Shown: positions 35,510-44,951, counted from the stretch's first letter. The stretch is DNA of 64,000 bases from M3007 sp031373665 (GCA_031373665.1 JANMMZ010000029.1:1-64000), one strand, 5' to 3'. Program-made: numbers and translations. The notes: a model not told the origin generated them from the letters alone.

Positions 35510-35575
35510 TATAGTATATGTTTCCTAATTCAGGCAAACTTAAACTATCACAACTTTAAAAATTTTTATTCTTTT

Positions 35576-36970
35576 ATGAAATTGTTAAAAAATTACCTTC
35601 TCTTCGGTATAGTCCTCTTGGGGGTCAGTGTATTTGTTCAATCTTGTAGCAAAAACTCGGATACCCCAGTCACACCAAGCACTACTTCAAAATCAGTGGC
35701 TGATTACGATTACAAGGTAGTATATGATTGGAACGAACTGTTCCTCGAAATTGAACGCTACGCGGCGGGTTACCGTCCCGGGCCAGCACCACGTGCTTTG
35801 GCATACATGGGGCTATCAGCCTATGAAGCCTGTGTATCAGGTATGCCACAGTACAATTCATTGGCTAATCTATACCCAGGATTGACCATGCCACAGCCAG
35901 AAAACAAAGAATACCACTGGCCTACAGTGATCAATGCATCTTATGCTAATTTGATGCGCGATTTCTTCCCAGCGGCTACCGATAATCTTAAAAATGAGAT
36001 TACGGCACTCCAAAGTTTTTATAATGATAAAGGCAAAGGCGAAGTGGACGGCGAAGTATATTTGCGTTCTAAAAAATTTGGTGAAACTGTTGCCAGTTTG
36101 ATTTGGGCTTATGCCGAATCTGACGACATTGGAAAAGACCATTACCTCAATCCTTTTGAAGATTATGATTGGGAAGCAGCGTATAAAAAAGAAGGCGATT
36201 GGAGGCCAACTTTCCCTGGCCCAGGCAAGCCAATGGGCGGTGTTTGGAGCAAAGCCCGCAGATTTGTTATCGGCGATGCTGACATGATTTGCCGTGCGCC
36301 ACTGGGATACAGTGCTTCATCCAACTCTTCTCTTTATTCACAAGCCTTGGAGGTGTATGCACAAAATACCCCAACTCTATCTTACGAAGCAGAATGGGTG
36401 GGCGAGTTTTGGAGCGACGACTTATTAGGTCTTACCTTTAGTCCTGGCCCAAGGTGGTTGGCTATCGGCAACCAAGTATTGGTAGCAGAAAAAAGCACTT
36501 TAGAAACTGCCCTTGTGATGAGTGCCAAAATGGGGCTAGCCCTCAATGATGCTTCTATAGGTTGCTGGAATTCTAAATACTACTACAACGTAGAACGCCC
36601 ACAGACTTATATCAATCGTGTGATTGATCCTAGTTGGAAGCCTGCATTGTATAATCCAATTACTGGCGATGAAGGTGTAACGCCATCGTTCCCGGCCTAT
36701 CCATCAGGTCACTCTACTATGGGTGCTGCTGGTGCAGAAGTACTGGGTGCTGTTTTTGGTTATGCCTATGGTATGGCTGATCATTGCCACGAAAACCGTG
36801 TAGAGTTTGAAGGCAAACCTCGTTCTTTCGGTAGTTTCTTTGAGATGGCTCAAGAAAATGCTTGGTCGCGTGTACCACTAGGCGTTCACTTCCGTATGGA
36901 TTGCGAAGAAGGTGTACGCTACGGTAGCGTTATTGGTCGCAAGGTGAATGACATGCCTTGGAAGAAATAA
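35576..36970 (+). CDS. Vanadium haloperoxidase/PAP2-family lipoprotein (second copy)
   Basis: The ATG at 35576 gives a lipoprotein signal ending FVQSC (Cys24) and a 464-residue product; an earlier in-frame ATG would bury the signal peptide. The pocket motifs are KYYYNVERP, SFPAYPSGHSTMGA and SRVPLGVHFRMDCEEG. It is clearly paralogous to the protein at 31819-33168 (shared YRPxxxxRxxAYxGLxAxE, EFWSDD, VGLALNDA-like blocks). A long 18-bp hairpin terminator follows. Confidence 0.87.
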   Translation: MKLLKNYLLFGIVLLGVSVFVQSCSKNSDTPVTPSTTSKSVADYDYKVVYDWNELFLEIERYAAGYRPGPAPRALAYMGLSAYEACVSGMPQYNSLANLYPGLTMPQPENKEYHWPTVINASYANLMRDFFPAATDNLKNEITALQSFYNDKGKGEVDGEVYLRSKKFGETVASLIWAYAESDDIGKDHYLNPFEDYDWEAAYKKEGDWRPTFPGPGKPMGGVWSKARRFVIGDADMICRAPLGYSASSNSSLYSQALEVYAQNTPTLSYEAEWVGEFWSDDLLGLTFSPGPRWLAIGNQVLVAEKSTLETALVMSAKMGLALNDASIGCWNSKYYYNVERPQTYINRVIDPSWKPALYNPITGDEGVTPSFPAYPSGHSTMGAAGAEVLGAVFGYAYGMADHCHENRVEFEGKPRSFGSFFEMAQENAWSRVPLGVHFRMDCEEGVRYGSVIGRKVNDMPWKK

Positions 36971-37000
36971 GGATTACTTAGTAATTATACATCACAAAAA

Positions 37001-37039
37001 AATGAGTTAAACTATTGACATTCAATAGTTTAACTCATT
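37001..37039 (+). terminator. Rho-independent terminator after the second haloperoxidase gene
   Basis: AATGAGTTAAACTATTGA (37001-37018) and its exact reverse complement (37022-37039) form an 18-bp stem around a CAT loop, followed by TTTATA. Confidence 0.75.
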
Positions 37040-37061
37040 TTATATATACACACACTTTACA

Positions 37062-37535
37062 ATGCTTAAACAGCCTATCTTTCAGGTCAGTTGTATGATC
37101 TTGCTCTTTACCAGTGCTTGTATTAATACAGATAAAACCCCCACTGAAAAAATTGAATACACTGCAAAAGGCACTATTGCACGAAGGGTGTCATTAAAAG
37201 ATGGTAAAAAAGAAGGCTCTATGACCGATTACTACCCGGATGGGAAAGTAATGGGGGTGCGTTTTTTTAAAAATGATAAACAAACCGGCCGTACTGTTTT
37301 GTATTATCCGAGCGGTAGCATCAAAGAAGTACAATACTACGAAGATGGGATGAGGTTTAGGGGAGATACCGTCTGGCATGAAAACGGAAATGTCCAAATG
37401 GCAGTTACCTTTGTTACTGATAAAAAACAAGGGTATTTCAGAACCTGGACTCCTACAGGAAACCTCCTCTTGGAGGTTCTTTATGAACAAGACTCTGTGA
37501 TAAGTATCAAAAGTATGATGGAGCCGAAAAAGTAA
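37062..37535 (+). CDS. MORN-like repeat (YwqK-type) lipoprotein
   Basis: The 157-residue protein has a lipoprotein signal (LLFTSACINT, Cys20). About four MORN_2-like repeats follow, of the form G...YYPDGKV...FFKNDKQTGRT, YYPSGSIKEVQYYEDG, WHENGNVQMAV and WTPTGNLLLEVLYEQD. Such proteins are often labelled YwqK-type antitoxins, but no toxin is present; surface or envelope binding is more plausible for a lipoprotein. It ends 4 bp before the Crp/Fnr gene. Confidence 0.78.
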   Translation: MLKQPIFQVSCMILLFTSACINTDKTPTEKIEYTAKGTIARRVSLKDGKKEGSMTDYYPDGKVMGVRFFKNDKQTGRTVLYYPSGSIKEVQYYEDGMRFRGDTVWHENGNVQMAVTFVTDKKQGYFRTWTPTGNLLLEVLYEQDSVISIKSMMEPKK

Positions 37536-37539
37536 AATT

Positions 37540-38130
37540 ATGCACCAAAAATTTATTGAAATCATTGAAACAATGATACACCTGCCAGACTATGAAAAAG
37601 ACCTTTGTTATCAATACTTTACGCCTGTTGTATATCCTCGAAACACGATAATTGAAGCACAAGGCAAGGTGCCAAAATACCTTTATTTTATTATATCGGG
37701 CTACATGCGAAACTTTCATTTCGATGATTTAGGAAATGAAATAACGGTGGATATGAACCACGCTCCGCGCTTTTTTGCTTCCTATCATCACTTCGTCAAT
37801 CGAACAATTTCTAGTGAAAATATTGAGTGCATCACGGATTGTGAACTTTTGAGGTGCAAAAGAGATGACCTTGATGCATTATTTGAAAAAAGCCCAATAA
37901 TCATCAAAAACGAGATGCAAACGCTACAAAAAGCCTTTGATGATGAGCGCAACAGGGTGATTGATAATATAACACTCACCGCTGAAAGACGCTATTTAAA
38001 ATTCATCAATGAACACCCAAGCACGCTCCAAAACGTGCCTTTACAATACATTGCCTCCTATTTAGGCATGAAACCGGAGAGCCTAAGCCGTATCCGAAAG
38101 AAATTTCTTAACAAAAATCAAGTGGATTGA
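37540..38130 (+). CDS. Crp/Fnr-family transcriptional regulator (1 of 3)
   Basis: The 196-residue protein has an N-terminal cyclic-nucleotide-binding-like beta roll (RNTIIEAQGKVPKYLYFIISGYMRNFH) and a C-terminal helix-turn-helix (VPLQYIASYLGMKPESLSRIRKK). It lacks the Cys cluster of Fnr, and the effector is unknown. It is co-directional with the MORN lipoprotein upstream and a membrane protein downstream. Confidence 0.88.
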   Translation: MHQKFIEIIETMIHLPDYEKDLCYQYFTPVVYPRNTIIEAQGKVPKYLYFIISGYMRNFHFDDLGNEITVDMNHAPRFFASYHHFVNRTISSENIECITDCELLRCKRDDLDALFEKSPIIIKNEMQTLQKAFDDERNRVIDNITLTAERRYLKFINEHPSTLQNVPLQYIASYLGMKPESLSRIRKKFLNKNQVD

Positions 38131-38216
38131 GTAGAAGTTGACGGAACTTTGCGCTTTCAATGACGAACACATATCGTCAAATGCTCATTGTTTTAATACA
38201 AACTACGATTTCAAAA

Positions 38217-38606
38217 ATGGAAGAATTAAAAAAATACTTAACAATTAATACCTTCTTTTCAACCATAAGCGGCATAGGCATGGTGTTATTTTCAGGTAAA
38301 TTGAACACCTTTTTTAACATTTCAAATCCATACATTTTTCCTGTTTTGGGTATTAATTTACTCGTTTTTGCCGTATTTGTGGGTTATGTTGTCCAAAAAA
38401 AGATTCATGATAAACGCTTTGTCAACCTGATAAGTGGACTTGATGCTTTATGGGTGGTGGGTAGTCTGGGGATTGTTGTTTTTCAACTTTTTGATTTGAC
38501 CTCAAATGGCTATACGGTTATCGGTTTGGTAGCAGTTTGGATTGGATTTTTGGGCTACAAACAATTTGTAAACAATAATAATGTTCTCGCCAAAGGCAAG
38601 TTTTAA
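38217..38606 (+). CDS. Small four-helix membrane protein
   Basis: From the ATG at 38217 the protein has 129 residues with four hydrophobic stretches (FFSTISGIGMVLF, PYIFPVLGINLLVFAVFVGYV, LDALWVVGSLGIVVF, YTVIGLVAVWIGFLGY) and a basic tail. No family I can name. An earlier ATG at 38160 would add a non-hydrophobic 19-residue leader. It probably forms a unit with the Crp/Fnr gene, as such small membrane proteins often do. Confidence 0.7.
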   Translation: MEELKKYLTINTFFSTISGIGMVLFSGKLNTFFNISNPYIFPVLGINLLVFAVFVGYVVQKKIHDKRFVNLISGLDALWVVGSLGIVVFQLFDLTSNGYTVIGLVAVWIGFLGYKQFVNNNNVLAKGKF

Positions 38607-38705
38607 TAGGATAGAAAAAGGCTATGCCGCTATAAATGAAATTTTTACGACAGCAACGGGTTTAGGCCTTGTTTTAGTCAGCACAAATTGTATTTCTTGC
38701 CACGG

Positions 38706-40901
38706 CTAAATACCTACACCCAACGTCAAAAACCAACCCCGCCCATCCGCTGGGATGATACCTGGCCCTGGGTAGGCATCTGCTCGCCGCGTGAAGTATT
38801 TTTCGTCAAAAATATTATTACAACTAGCCTCCACCGTCAGCCAACGCCACGACCAAGCCGCTGTAAGGTCGGCAATGAAGTAGCGCGGGATGATACCGTT
38901 GACTGCCGATGCGGTGCGCCTCGAATTGGTGGCATCTGTAAAATGTGCTGCCGTGTAAGCCCAGTTGGCACCTACGCGGAAGCGACCGTGCTTGTAGGTG
39001 AGGCCAGTACGGAAGGTTATAGGCGGTACTAATTCTACTCTTTTATCTCGGATACTGTTGTCGTCGGTATTGATGTAGCGGGCATCAATCATTGAAAAAT
39101 TGATAAAAAGGGTCAGTTTTTTTAACGTATCGCGGGGCGAGATGAGGTGCCAGATGTTGGCTTCGGCAAAGGCTTCTATACCTACGTTGCGGGCATCAGC
39201 GATATTGGTTCGGAGGCGGTAATCATTGTACAGCGGCGGCTGGTCGGCGCGTAACAGTTGGCCAATACGGTCGCGGTAAGCGAGGTAAAATGCCGTCATA
39301 TCGGCGTACCACCAAGTGCTGCGGCGGGTGCGCAGACCTAGATCGGCAGTGTAGCCGCGTTCATCGCGCAAATTTGGATCCACGCGCCCGTTGGGATTGT
39401 CAATGCGTAGGTCGGTGAAGTTGATGGCACGGTAATTTTGAGAGATATTGGCATAGACTTCAAAACTGGGTGTGGCTTTCCAACTAGCACCCAAACCGAA
39501 CAGCATAAACGAACGCCGCCGTTCCAAATGCTCTATTTGACGGTTTTCGGAGATCAGATTGCCCGCAAAATCGAACACGCGATTTTGAAAATAGCCACTC
39601 GAAAAAGTCTGGATATTTTCAAAACGAACGCCCGGTGTGAGCGTAAATTTTGGCGATATCCAAAAGATATTTTCCGCGAATGCAGCATAATTAAAATTGG
39701 GAAATCTAAAATCTGATTTTTCAATATTGTCGGGTCTAAGGAATTGAAAATCACCTGATTGGCCGTTGTTGGCCTCGCCCTGTCGAGCCGTCGTGATGCC
39801 GCGATACACCCGCCCACCAATGGCCAGCGTATTGCGGAAATTGCCCATTTGGTATTGGTACAGCAGCCGTGTTTCGTTGCCAATATTGTTAAACGTGCCA
39901 CTGATAAGGTCGCGATTTTGTCCAAAATCAACGTTGTTTGCGGGCGCGAGGTTGCCTAAAGATTGGCGTGCAGCCACGAGACCAAAGGTGCGGTTGTTTA
40001 TTCGTGTACGGTCATTGATTCGGTAGTCTATGGCGAGGCAAGCAAGGTTCCAGTCCACCCGAAACCAGTTGCGGGCGCGGAGCGATTGGCGCGGATTCTG
40101 CTCAAATTGAGTATCGGTGAGCCCACCTGGTTGCTGTGCAAGGTACTGCATCTTGGTCAGTTCTAGACCGAGTTCGAGGCGTTCTGAAGGCCGCCAATGT
40201 ACATCTAAATAGCCGTTGTTGAGTTCAAAACCTGAATTAGGCCGCCATCCATTGCCGCGTTTATGTTGCCAAAATCCATAGTACCCAACTTTTTTTACAC
40301 TACCACTTATAGCGTTGTACGAGCCTAAGAAACCCCAAGAGCCTACCGTCTGCCGCGACACCACACGCAAGCGGTCGCTATGTGGCGGCTGGCGCATTAC
40401 AAAATTGATCATACCCCCAAATTGAGTGCCGTATTGCAGCGACGCTGCACCGCGAACGACCTCAATTTTGGTGAGCGATTCAGTCGGTGGCGTATAGTAA
40501 CTTTCGGGGTATCCGAGTGCGTCCGCGCTAATGTCGTATCCGTTTTGGCGGGTATTAAAGTTGCTCGTGCGGTTGGGACTGAGTCCGCGCCCGCCGATAC
40601 CGAGTTGGAGGCCTGCGCCGTCGCTTTCCCAAATATTAAGGCCAGCCACGCGGGCAAATACCTGTCGAGGATTGTTGGTAGCAGCGTTTGCCATAATATC
40701 GCTGAGCGATACAACCTCACTTTTTTTGCCTTCGTAAATCATCACGCCTTCCACACTACGGAGACGATCAAGCCCCAGCGACTGCTCTTGCCCACCAATG
40801 ATGGTCACCTGAGGTAGTTGCGTGTTGCGAGTGGTATCAGGTTGGGATATAGCGCAAAAATGAACCACAAAAATCACCAAAGTCAACAGAAGGACTTTCA
40901 T
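38706..40901 (-). CDS. TonB-dependent siderophore/iron-type receptor
   Basis: Starting at the ATG at 40901 the protein has a signal peptide (LTLVIFVVHFCAISQ) and 731 residues; the upstream in-frame extension lacks one. It has a plug domain (GVMIYEGKKSEVVSLSD, RQVFARVAGLNIWESDGAG, NRTSNFNTRQNGYDIS, EVVRGAASLQYGTQFGGMINF) and a barrel ending in the aromatic strand GRGWFLTLGVGI. The plug resembles FecA-type ferric-dicitrate receptors. It is the last gene of an operon with imelysin, DUF4856 and HTTM genes, which suggests iron uptake. Confidence 0.88.
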   Translation of the reverse strand: MKVLLLTLVIFVVHFCAISQPDTTRNTQLPQVTIIGGQEQSLGLDRLRSVEGVMIYEGKKSEVVSLSDIMANAATNNPRQVFARVAGLNIWESDGAGLQLGIGGRGLSPNRTSNFNTRQNGYDISADALGYPESYYTPPTESLTKIEVVRGAASLQYGTQFGGMINFVMRQPPHSDRLRVVSRQTVGSWGFLGSYNAISGSVKKVGYYGFWQHKRGNGWRPNSGFELNNGYLDVHWRPSERLELGLELTKMQYLAQQPGGLTDTQFEQNPRQSLRARNWFRVDWNLACLAIDYRINDRTRINNRTFGLVAARQSLGNLAPANNVDFGQNRDLISGTFNNIGNETRLLYQYQMGNFRNTLAIGGRVYRGITTARQGEANNGQSGDFQFLRPDNIEKSDFRFPNFNYAAFAENIFWISPKFTLTPGVRFENIQTFSSGYFQNRVFDFAGNLISENRQIEHLERRRSFMLFGLGASWKATPSFEVYANISQNYRAINFTDLRIDNPNGRVDPNLRDERGYTADLGLRTRRSTWWYADMTAFYLAYRDRIGQLLRADQPPLYNDYRLRTNIADARNVGIEAFAEANIWHLISPRDTLKKLTLFINFSMIDARYINTDDNSIRDKRVELVPPITFRTGLTYKHGRFRVGANWAYTAAHFTDATNSRRTASAVNGIIPRYFIADLTAAWSWRWLTVEASCNNIFDEKYFTRRADAYPGPGIIPADGRGWFLTLGVGI

Positions 40902-40972
40902 ATAGTATTGGTGTGACTTCAAGTCTCGCTGATATTTGAACGCTCTAAAATAGAGGTTTTGCGGCATATTAT

Positions 40973-42352
40973 TCAGTCGTTTATCCATATTTTGTGCGAC
41001 CATCCATCGCTAATTTTTGTTAAGTCAATATTGGGATCTATCAACAGACGGCTCGGCTGCGCATTGAGCGTCACATACACCTCAGCCCGGATTGATGCCA
41101 TCAAAACACCTTTTGTAGCATAATGTTTTGCCAAAAAATGCGCAAATTGTAAGATCAAATCCGGCTGCATCGCCATTTGTTTCTCTTGGTGGGCACAAAG
41201 GAAATCGCCATTATTTACCACACCTTCACGACCCGTAGCACCGTCGCGGACGTAAAATGTGGCAGTACCTGCTTTTTCCATCAACATCACGCGCCATGAA
41301 AACCGATATCCCTCTTCTGTCCAAAACACGTTGCCGGGATACGCAAGATAGCGGAGTGGAAAAAGGAATTGGAAAATGAAGAAGAGGAGGCAGAAGATGG
41401 CAGTGGCCATTGGCCGTTGGCCATTGGCGAGTCCAGTACTTCGTGCGACTTCGTTGCTCTGCGCTTGAGTGGTTGTTAAATTGAGAGAAACCCGCGAGCG
41501 TCTGCCCCATGCGTGTTCCGCCGAGGAGACTATTTTTTCATGAAATTTTTCAGAGAAGAATATCCACGTCGCGACCATCATCACGAGCGGAAAAACGCCG
41601 ATTTGGAATAAAATACCAGTCAAAACGTGAAAAATAACCACCGAAATGTAGGCTAATACCCGCGTACGTGGCCATGCGAGCCATGCTACAATGGTACAAT
41701 CGTACAGCATCCCAATCCAACTGAATACCCAAGGCATCCATTTCAATGCTAAAAGTGGGCCGATGAGTGGAAGTGTATCCTGCGCAGGTAGCCATATGCG
41801 CAACGGTAAGGCTTCGATGAGCCAAGTGTAGTTGATTTTGGCCATGCCTGCGTAGATATAGACGATGCCTAGTTGGAGTTGAAACATGAAGATCATCCAA
41901 CGCGGCACCTGTGTCAATTGGATCTGTGGGTTGCGCCAAGCATCGATCGAAAAACGGCCGTGTGCAGGTACAAAAATAAGGAGCAAACTGACCAAACTGA
42001 CAAAATAGTAATGATTCAAATAATAGGTCAGGTCAATCAATTCGGTATATGCAAATGCAATAAAAAACGCCAGTGCCGATAGCCGATACCAGGCTCCCAA
42101 CATAATACCCACTGCACTGATAATCAATATAACATGCAGCGCATACATCCCGACGGGCGGTAGCAATTCGACCCATTCAAAACCAAAATACTTGAACTGG
42201 ACTTTGCTCTGGATGTAGTGGTCTTCGATCCAACCCAGCCACCAAAACCGCAGGGTACTCACGAGCATCATCGCTCCGAATAGGATGCGAAACACCACGA
42301 GGGGTGCGCTGGAGACGGGTGCGAAGAGGCTAGAAAGAAACTTAGATAGCAT
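40973..42352 (-). CDS. HTTM-domain (vitamin-K-dependent carboxylase-like) membrane protein
   Basis: From the ATG at 42352 the protein has 459 residues with several membrane helices in the first 300 (LVVFRILFGAMMLVSTLRFWW, PPVGMYALHVILIISAVGIML, WVFSWIGMLYDCTIVAWLAW). The HTTM signatures are YLNHYYFVSLVSLLLIFVPAHGRFSIDAW and GIVYIYAGMAKINYTWL. A soluble C-terminal part follows (SWRVMLMEKAGTATFYV). HTTM proteins are relatives of gamma-glutamyl carboxylase, but their bacterial reaction is unknown. It lies between the imelysin and TonB receptor genes. Confidence 0.88.
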   Translation of the reverse strand: MLSKFLSSLFAPVSSAPLVVFRILFGAMMLVSTLRFWWLGWIEDHYIQSKVQFKYFGFEWVELLPPVGMYALHVILIISAVGIMLGAWYRLSALAFFIAFAYTELIDLTYYLNHYYFVSLVSLLLIFVPAHGRFSIDAWRNPQIQLTQVPRWMIFMFQLQLGIVYIYAGMAKINYTWLIEALPLRIWLPAQDTLPLIGPLLALKWMPWVFSWIGMLYDCTIVAWLAWPRTRVLAYISVVIFHVLTGILFQIGVFPLVMMVATWIFFSEKFHEKIVSSAEHAWGRRSRVSLNLTTTQAQSNEVARSTGLANGQRPMATAIFCLLFFIFQFLFPLRYLAYPGNVFWTEEGYRFSWRVMLMEKAGTATFYVRDGATGREGVVNNGDFLCAHQEKQMAMQPDLILQFAHFLAKHYATKGVLMASIRAEVYVTLNAQPSRLLIDPNIDLTKISDGWSHKIWIND

Positions 42353-42481
42353 TGGTTTTAACAATTTTACAAACTCTCCCAAAACGTAAGGAATGGTATC
42401 GGAATAACTTCCACCATTTTATGTTATCAATTAAATTAATTTTTGATAGGCACTAAGTAGCAGTTATTATTTCACCGTTCA

Positions 42482-43567
42482 TTAATCTCCATCGCCGCTA
42501 CTAAATGTAATTGCAATGCCCAAGAGTGAGGACATGTCACTCTTGAAAAAGCGAGTATGCTTCTGTAATTCTGTGTGTAATGCATCCACTGAGGGGTGAT
42601 TTTCGGCCACTAATGTGGCAAGCGGTCGGTCGGTGGGTACAGCGGCGAGGGCAAGGTTAATTGCGGCCAATTGCAATAGGGTGGCTGTAGCTAGTTCAGA
42701 TCCGCCGATGGCTTTGTCCACATAATCTTTCAAGCCCGATCCATCTTGTCCATTGGCACTGCGACCATAGTAGATATTTTGGATGGATGAAAGGTGCAAC
42801 TTCAACATTTCCAATGATTGACCGGAGTAGTAAGCCTCCACCAATTGCGGTTCAGGTTGCGTTTGGCCGGGGCGTTTGCCTGCTGGAAGACCCACTTTAA
42901 AGTTTTTGATGCTCTCAAAACTCCGCACAAATTCGTTGTATAATTGCGCGGTGCTGCTACCCACGTCGGTGCCATCAGCGGTGATAAATTCCGTTTTGTA
43001 GGTCGCCCAACTGGTATTCACTTCGTCGATCCGGGCTTGCAGATGGCGGATCAATGCTCCGCAGTACGCTTGCCGTTTTGGATCGTTCAAAACCGAGCCA
43101 TTGCTTTCCTCAAAAAGCAAGTATTCTAAGGCTAAAAAACCGCGCGTGTCGCGGTTGAAGTTTTGAAACGACGTGTCCCCAGCCGCAATGAACTCCTCTA
43201 TTTTGACCGAATTAACGGGAAATATACCGATTTCTTCGATTAAACCTTTGCGAAAGCCCTCCTCGCCCGCTGGGCCGAAGTTGTAGGCATTGGCGGCTTG
43301 CCACCGGCCGTAACTTAACGCCCAGTTTTGCCGAAGGCCATCTAAAAGTTGCGGCGTTTGCGCAATGCGAAACGCTTCCCAATTGAGAGACAAACTCGCC
43401 ACTCCGTTGCTCAAACTGCTGAATGCAGGCTGAATGAGGTTATCCGCGTAATTGCGCAGCATGGCCGAACGATCGAAAGTGTCGGTTGGGGTATTTTCGG
43501 GGTCTTGGCAGGCCGAAAATGACAAGACGACGATCAGAAAAAAAGCAAAAAAAGAAATATTTTTCAT
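42482..43567 (-). CDS. Imelysin-family (peptidase M75-like) lipoprotein
   Basis: The 361-residue protein has a lipoprotein signal (VVLSFSACQD, Cys20). The rest is all-helical imelysin fold, recognisable from NWEAFRIAQTPQLLDG, RWQAANAYNFGPAGEEGF, FPVNSVKIEEFIAAGD, TRGFLALEYLLFEE and DKAIGGSELATATLL. Imelysins are metal-regulated surface proteins linked to iron uptake; protease activity is doubtful. Order in the operon: DUF4856, imelysin, HTTM, TonB receptor. Confidence 0.9.
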   Translation of the reverse strand: MKNISFFAFFLIVVLSFSACQDPENTPTDTFDRSAMLRNYADNLIQPAFSSLSNGVASLSLNWEAFRIAQTPQLLDGLRQNWALSYGRWQAANAYNFGPAGEEGFRKGLIEEIGIFPVNSVKIEEFIAAGDTSFQNFNRDTRGFLALEYLLFEESNGSVLNDPKRQAYCGALIRHLQARIDEVNTSWATYKTEFITADGTDVGSSTAQLYNEFVRSFESIKNFKVGLPAGKRPGQTQPEPQLVEAYYSGQSLEMLKLHLSSIQNIYYGRSANGQDGSGLKDYVDKAIGGSELATATLLQLAAINLALAAVPTDRPLATLVAENHPSVDALHTELQKHTRFFKSDMSSLLGIAITFSSGDGD

Positions 43568-43596
43568 GTTGAAATTGTGTTCTGTAACTAATTTGA

Positions 43597-43635
43597 TTGA
43601 CCCAACTTTTTGAATGATTCAAAAAGTTAGGTCAA
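43597..43635. repeat. Hairpin between DUF4856 and imelysin genes
   Basis: TTGACCCAACTTTTTGAAT (43597-43615) pairs with 43617-43635 with a single mismatch around one base. It lies inside the operon, so it may attenuate or protect mRNA, giving different levels of DUF4856 and the downstream genes. On the minus strand it is followed by AATCAAATTAG without a T-run. Confidence 0.6.
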
Positions 43636-43658
43636 TTAAATTAATCTAAGCATTTAAA

Positions 43659-44798
43659 TTATCGCCCTTGTTCGGAGACCCAGTTCTTTTTAAAATCTTC
43701 AATTTCCTGAGTCGTAAATCCGTATTCGGCTTTCAATAGACCAATGATTTGTATGAGTTTTGGAAGTTCATTGACGGGTTCTGTGATAAATTTGTAAGCA
43801 GTCGGCGTATCAGTGTAAGGCGCATTGAGCAGTATGAGTACTGCGTCAATCTCAGCATCGGTAGTCTGTTTATAAGCCGCCGGAATCGTACGCCAACCGT
43901 GCGCAAAACCCACACATTCGCCGTATGCATGAAGGGCTTTACCCTTATCACTGTCTGATACGGTGGTATTGCTCATAGTCGAGATCACGCTGTGGCAATA
44001 ATTGATGATGGTGGCAGCGTTTATTTTTTCCCAAGTCAGGCGGATACTGGTAAGGGCTTCGTCCCGTTCTTGGTTATATTTTTCACCTGCTTTTGTGGCG
44101 GCTTGGAGTTTGAGTAAGGCGTTTTTCATTTGAAAATACAAACCTGTGCCCTCGTTTTTGTCGCGGCGGGCGGCGTAATTGGCCATGAACATGTCGGGGT
44201 TAGCGGCTTTGGCGGCAGTCGGTGTATTCGGAAAGTCAGGATGCGCACCGAATATACGCAGCAACTGATCGGCGGTAGCAGGTGTAATAGTGCCTTGCAT
44301 GAGTGTCACTGCATGGTTGTACAACGCCGCTCCAAACAAGCCTTTTTCTACTAGTTGCTCGATTTCAAGGCCATTTTCATCAAAAAGATAGCCGCCAAAG
44401 GTTCCACCCTGTCCGACAGTGGAGCCGGGTGTGTAGCCAGTGCCACTGGCTTTGGCTATTTCGTCGAGCCAATTTCCAGTGCCATCCAAGCGATCAGCGT
44501 AGTACGAAGTTGTGATGGCTTTGACACTGGGTGTACCAACGTTGTATAGACCTGACAGCGTCGTATAGTTGAGTACAGTGCCTACTGTTCTACCTTTTTT
44601 GACCTCTGCCACGAGGGCTTCGAGTTGATTACGGACAGCATCTTGAGTGCCAGTATTGGCCGAGAATGAGGCCGCATCGTAGGTAATTGGGATAGAAAGA
44701 GGGGCTTTTTCTTCTTTTTCGGGTCTGCAAGCAGCAAACGCAAAGGTAAAAATAGAAGCAAAAACAAGTAGCCTAAATGTGTTTACTGGACTGTGCAT
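43659..44798 (-). CDS. DUF4856 lipoprotein
   Basis: The ATG at 44798 gives 379 residues with a lipoprotein signal (TFAFAACRPEK, Cys24); a further ATG 12 codons upstream is less likely. The DUF4856 pattern is clear: ITYDAASFSANTG, LFDENGLEIEQLVEKGLFGA, GAHPDFPNTP and WVSEQGR at the end. The family is restricted mainly to Bacteroidota and Gammaproteobacteria and accompanies imelysin and TonB receptors; a metal-binding surface role is assumed, not proven. Confidence 0.88.
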   Translation of the reverse strand: MHSPVNTFRLLVFASIFTFAFAACRPEKEEKAPLSIPITYDAASFSANTGTQDAVRNQLEALVAEVKKGRTVGTVLNYTTLSGLYNVGTPSVKAITTSYYADRLDGTGNWLDEIAKASGTGYTPGSTVGQGGTFGGYLFDENGLEIEQLVEKGLFGAALYNHAVTLMQGTITPATADQLLRIFGAHPDFPNTPTAAKAANPDMFMANYAARRDKNEGTGLYFQMKNALLKLQAATKAGEKYNQERDEALTSIRLTWEKINAATIINYCHSVISTMSNTTVSDSDKGKALHAYGECVGFAHGWRTIPAAYKQTTDAEIDAVLILLNAPYTDTPTAYKFITEPVNELPKLIQIIGLLKAEYGFTTQEIEDFKKNWVSEQGR

Positions 44799-44831
44799 AG
44801 TGTCAAAAATGTAAGTTTTTAAATGATGCGG

Positions 44832-44839
44832 CAAAGGTA
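44832..44839 (-). promoter_or_regulatory. Bacteroidota -7 element for the DUF4856-imelysin operon
   Basis: CAAAGGTA on the plus strand is TACCTTTG on the minus strand. It lies 34 bases upstream of the ATG at 44798. An imperfect palindrome, TAATCTTATTAAGACTA (44861-44877), sits about 22 bases further upstream, where a regulator could bind. Confidence 0.55.
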
Positions 44840-44943
44840 AAAGGTCTATCTTTCCTAACCTAATCTTATTAAGACTAATTACAGATAAATGACAAATAGG
44901 TGCTCGGCCTTATTTTTTCAATGCCAGATTCAAGTAACAAAAG

Positions 44944-44951
44944 TAGTTTTG
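44944..44951 (+). promoter_or_regulatory. Bacteroidota -7 element for the second Crp/Fnr gene
   Basis: TAGTTTTG fits TAnnTTTG exactly; the ATG is at 45024. Confidence 0.5.

Noticed and set aside
37062..37535. A toxin-antitoxin system suggested by the YwqK-type repeat
   Set aside because: The protein has a lipoprotein signal and no toxin gene is next to it, so an antitoxin role is unlikely.
41550..41939. A 129-codon frame inside the HTTM gene
   Set aside because: It is a shadow of the HTTM coding sequence; the HTTM protein has clear family motifs in the other frame.
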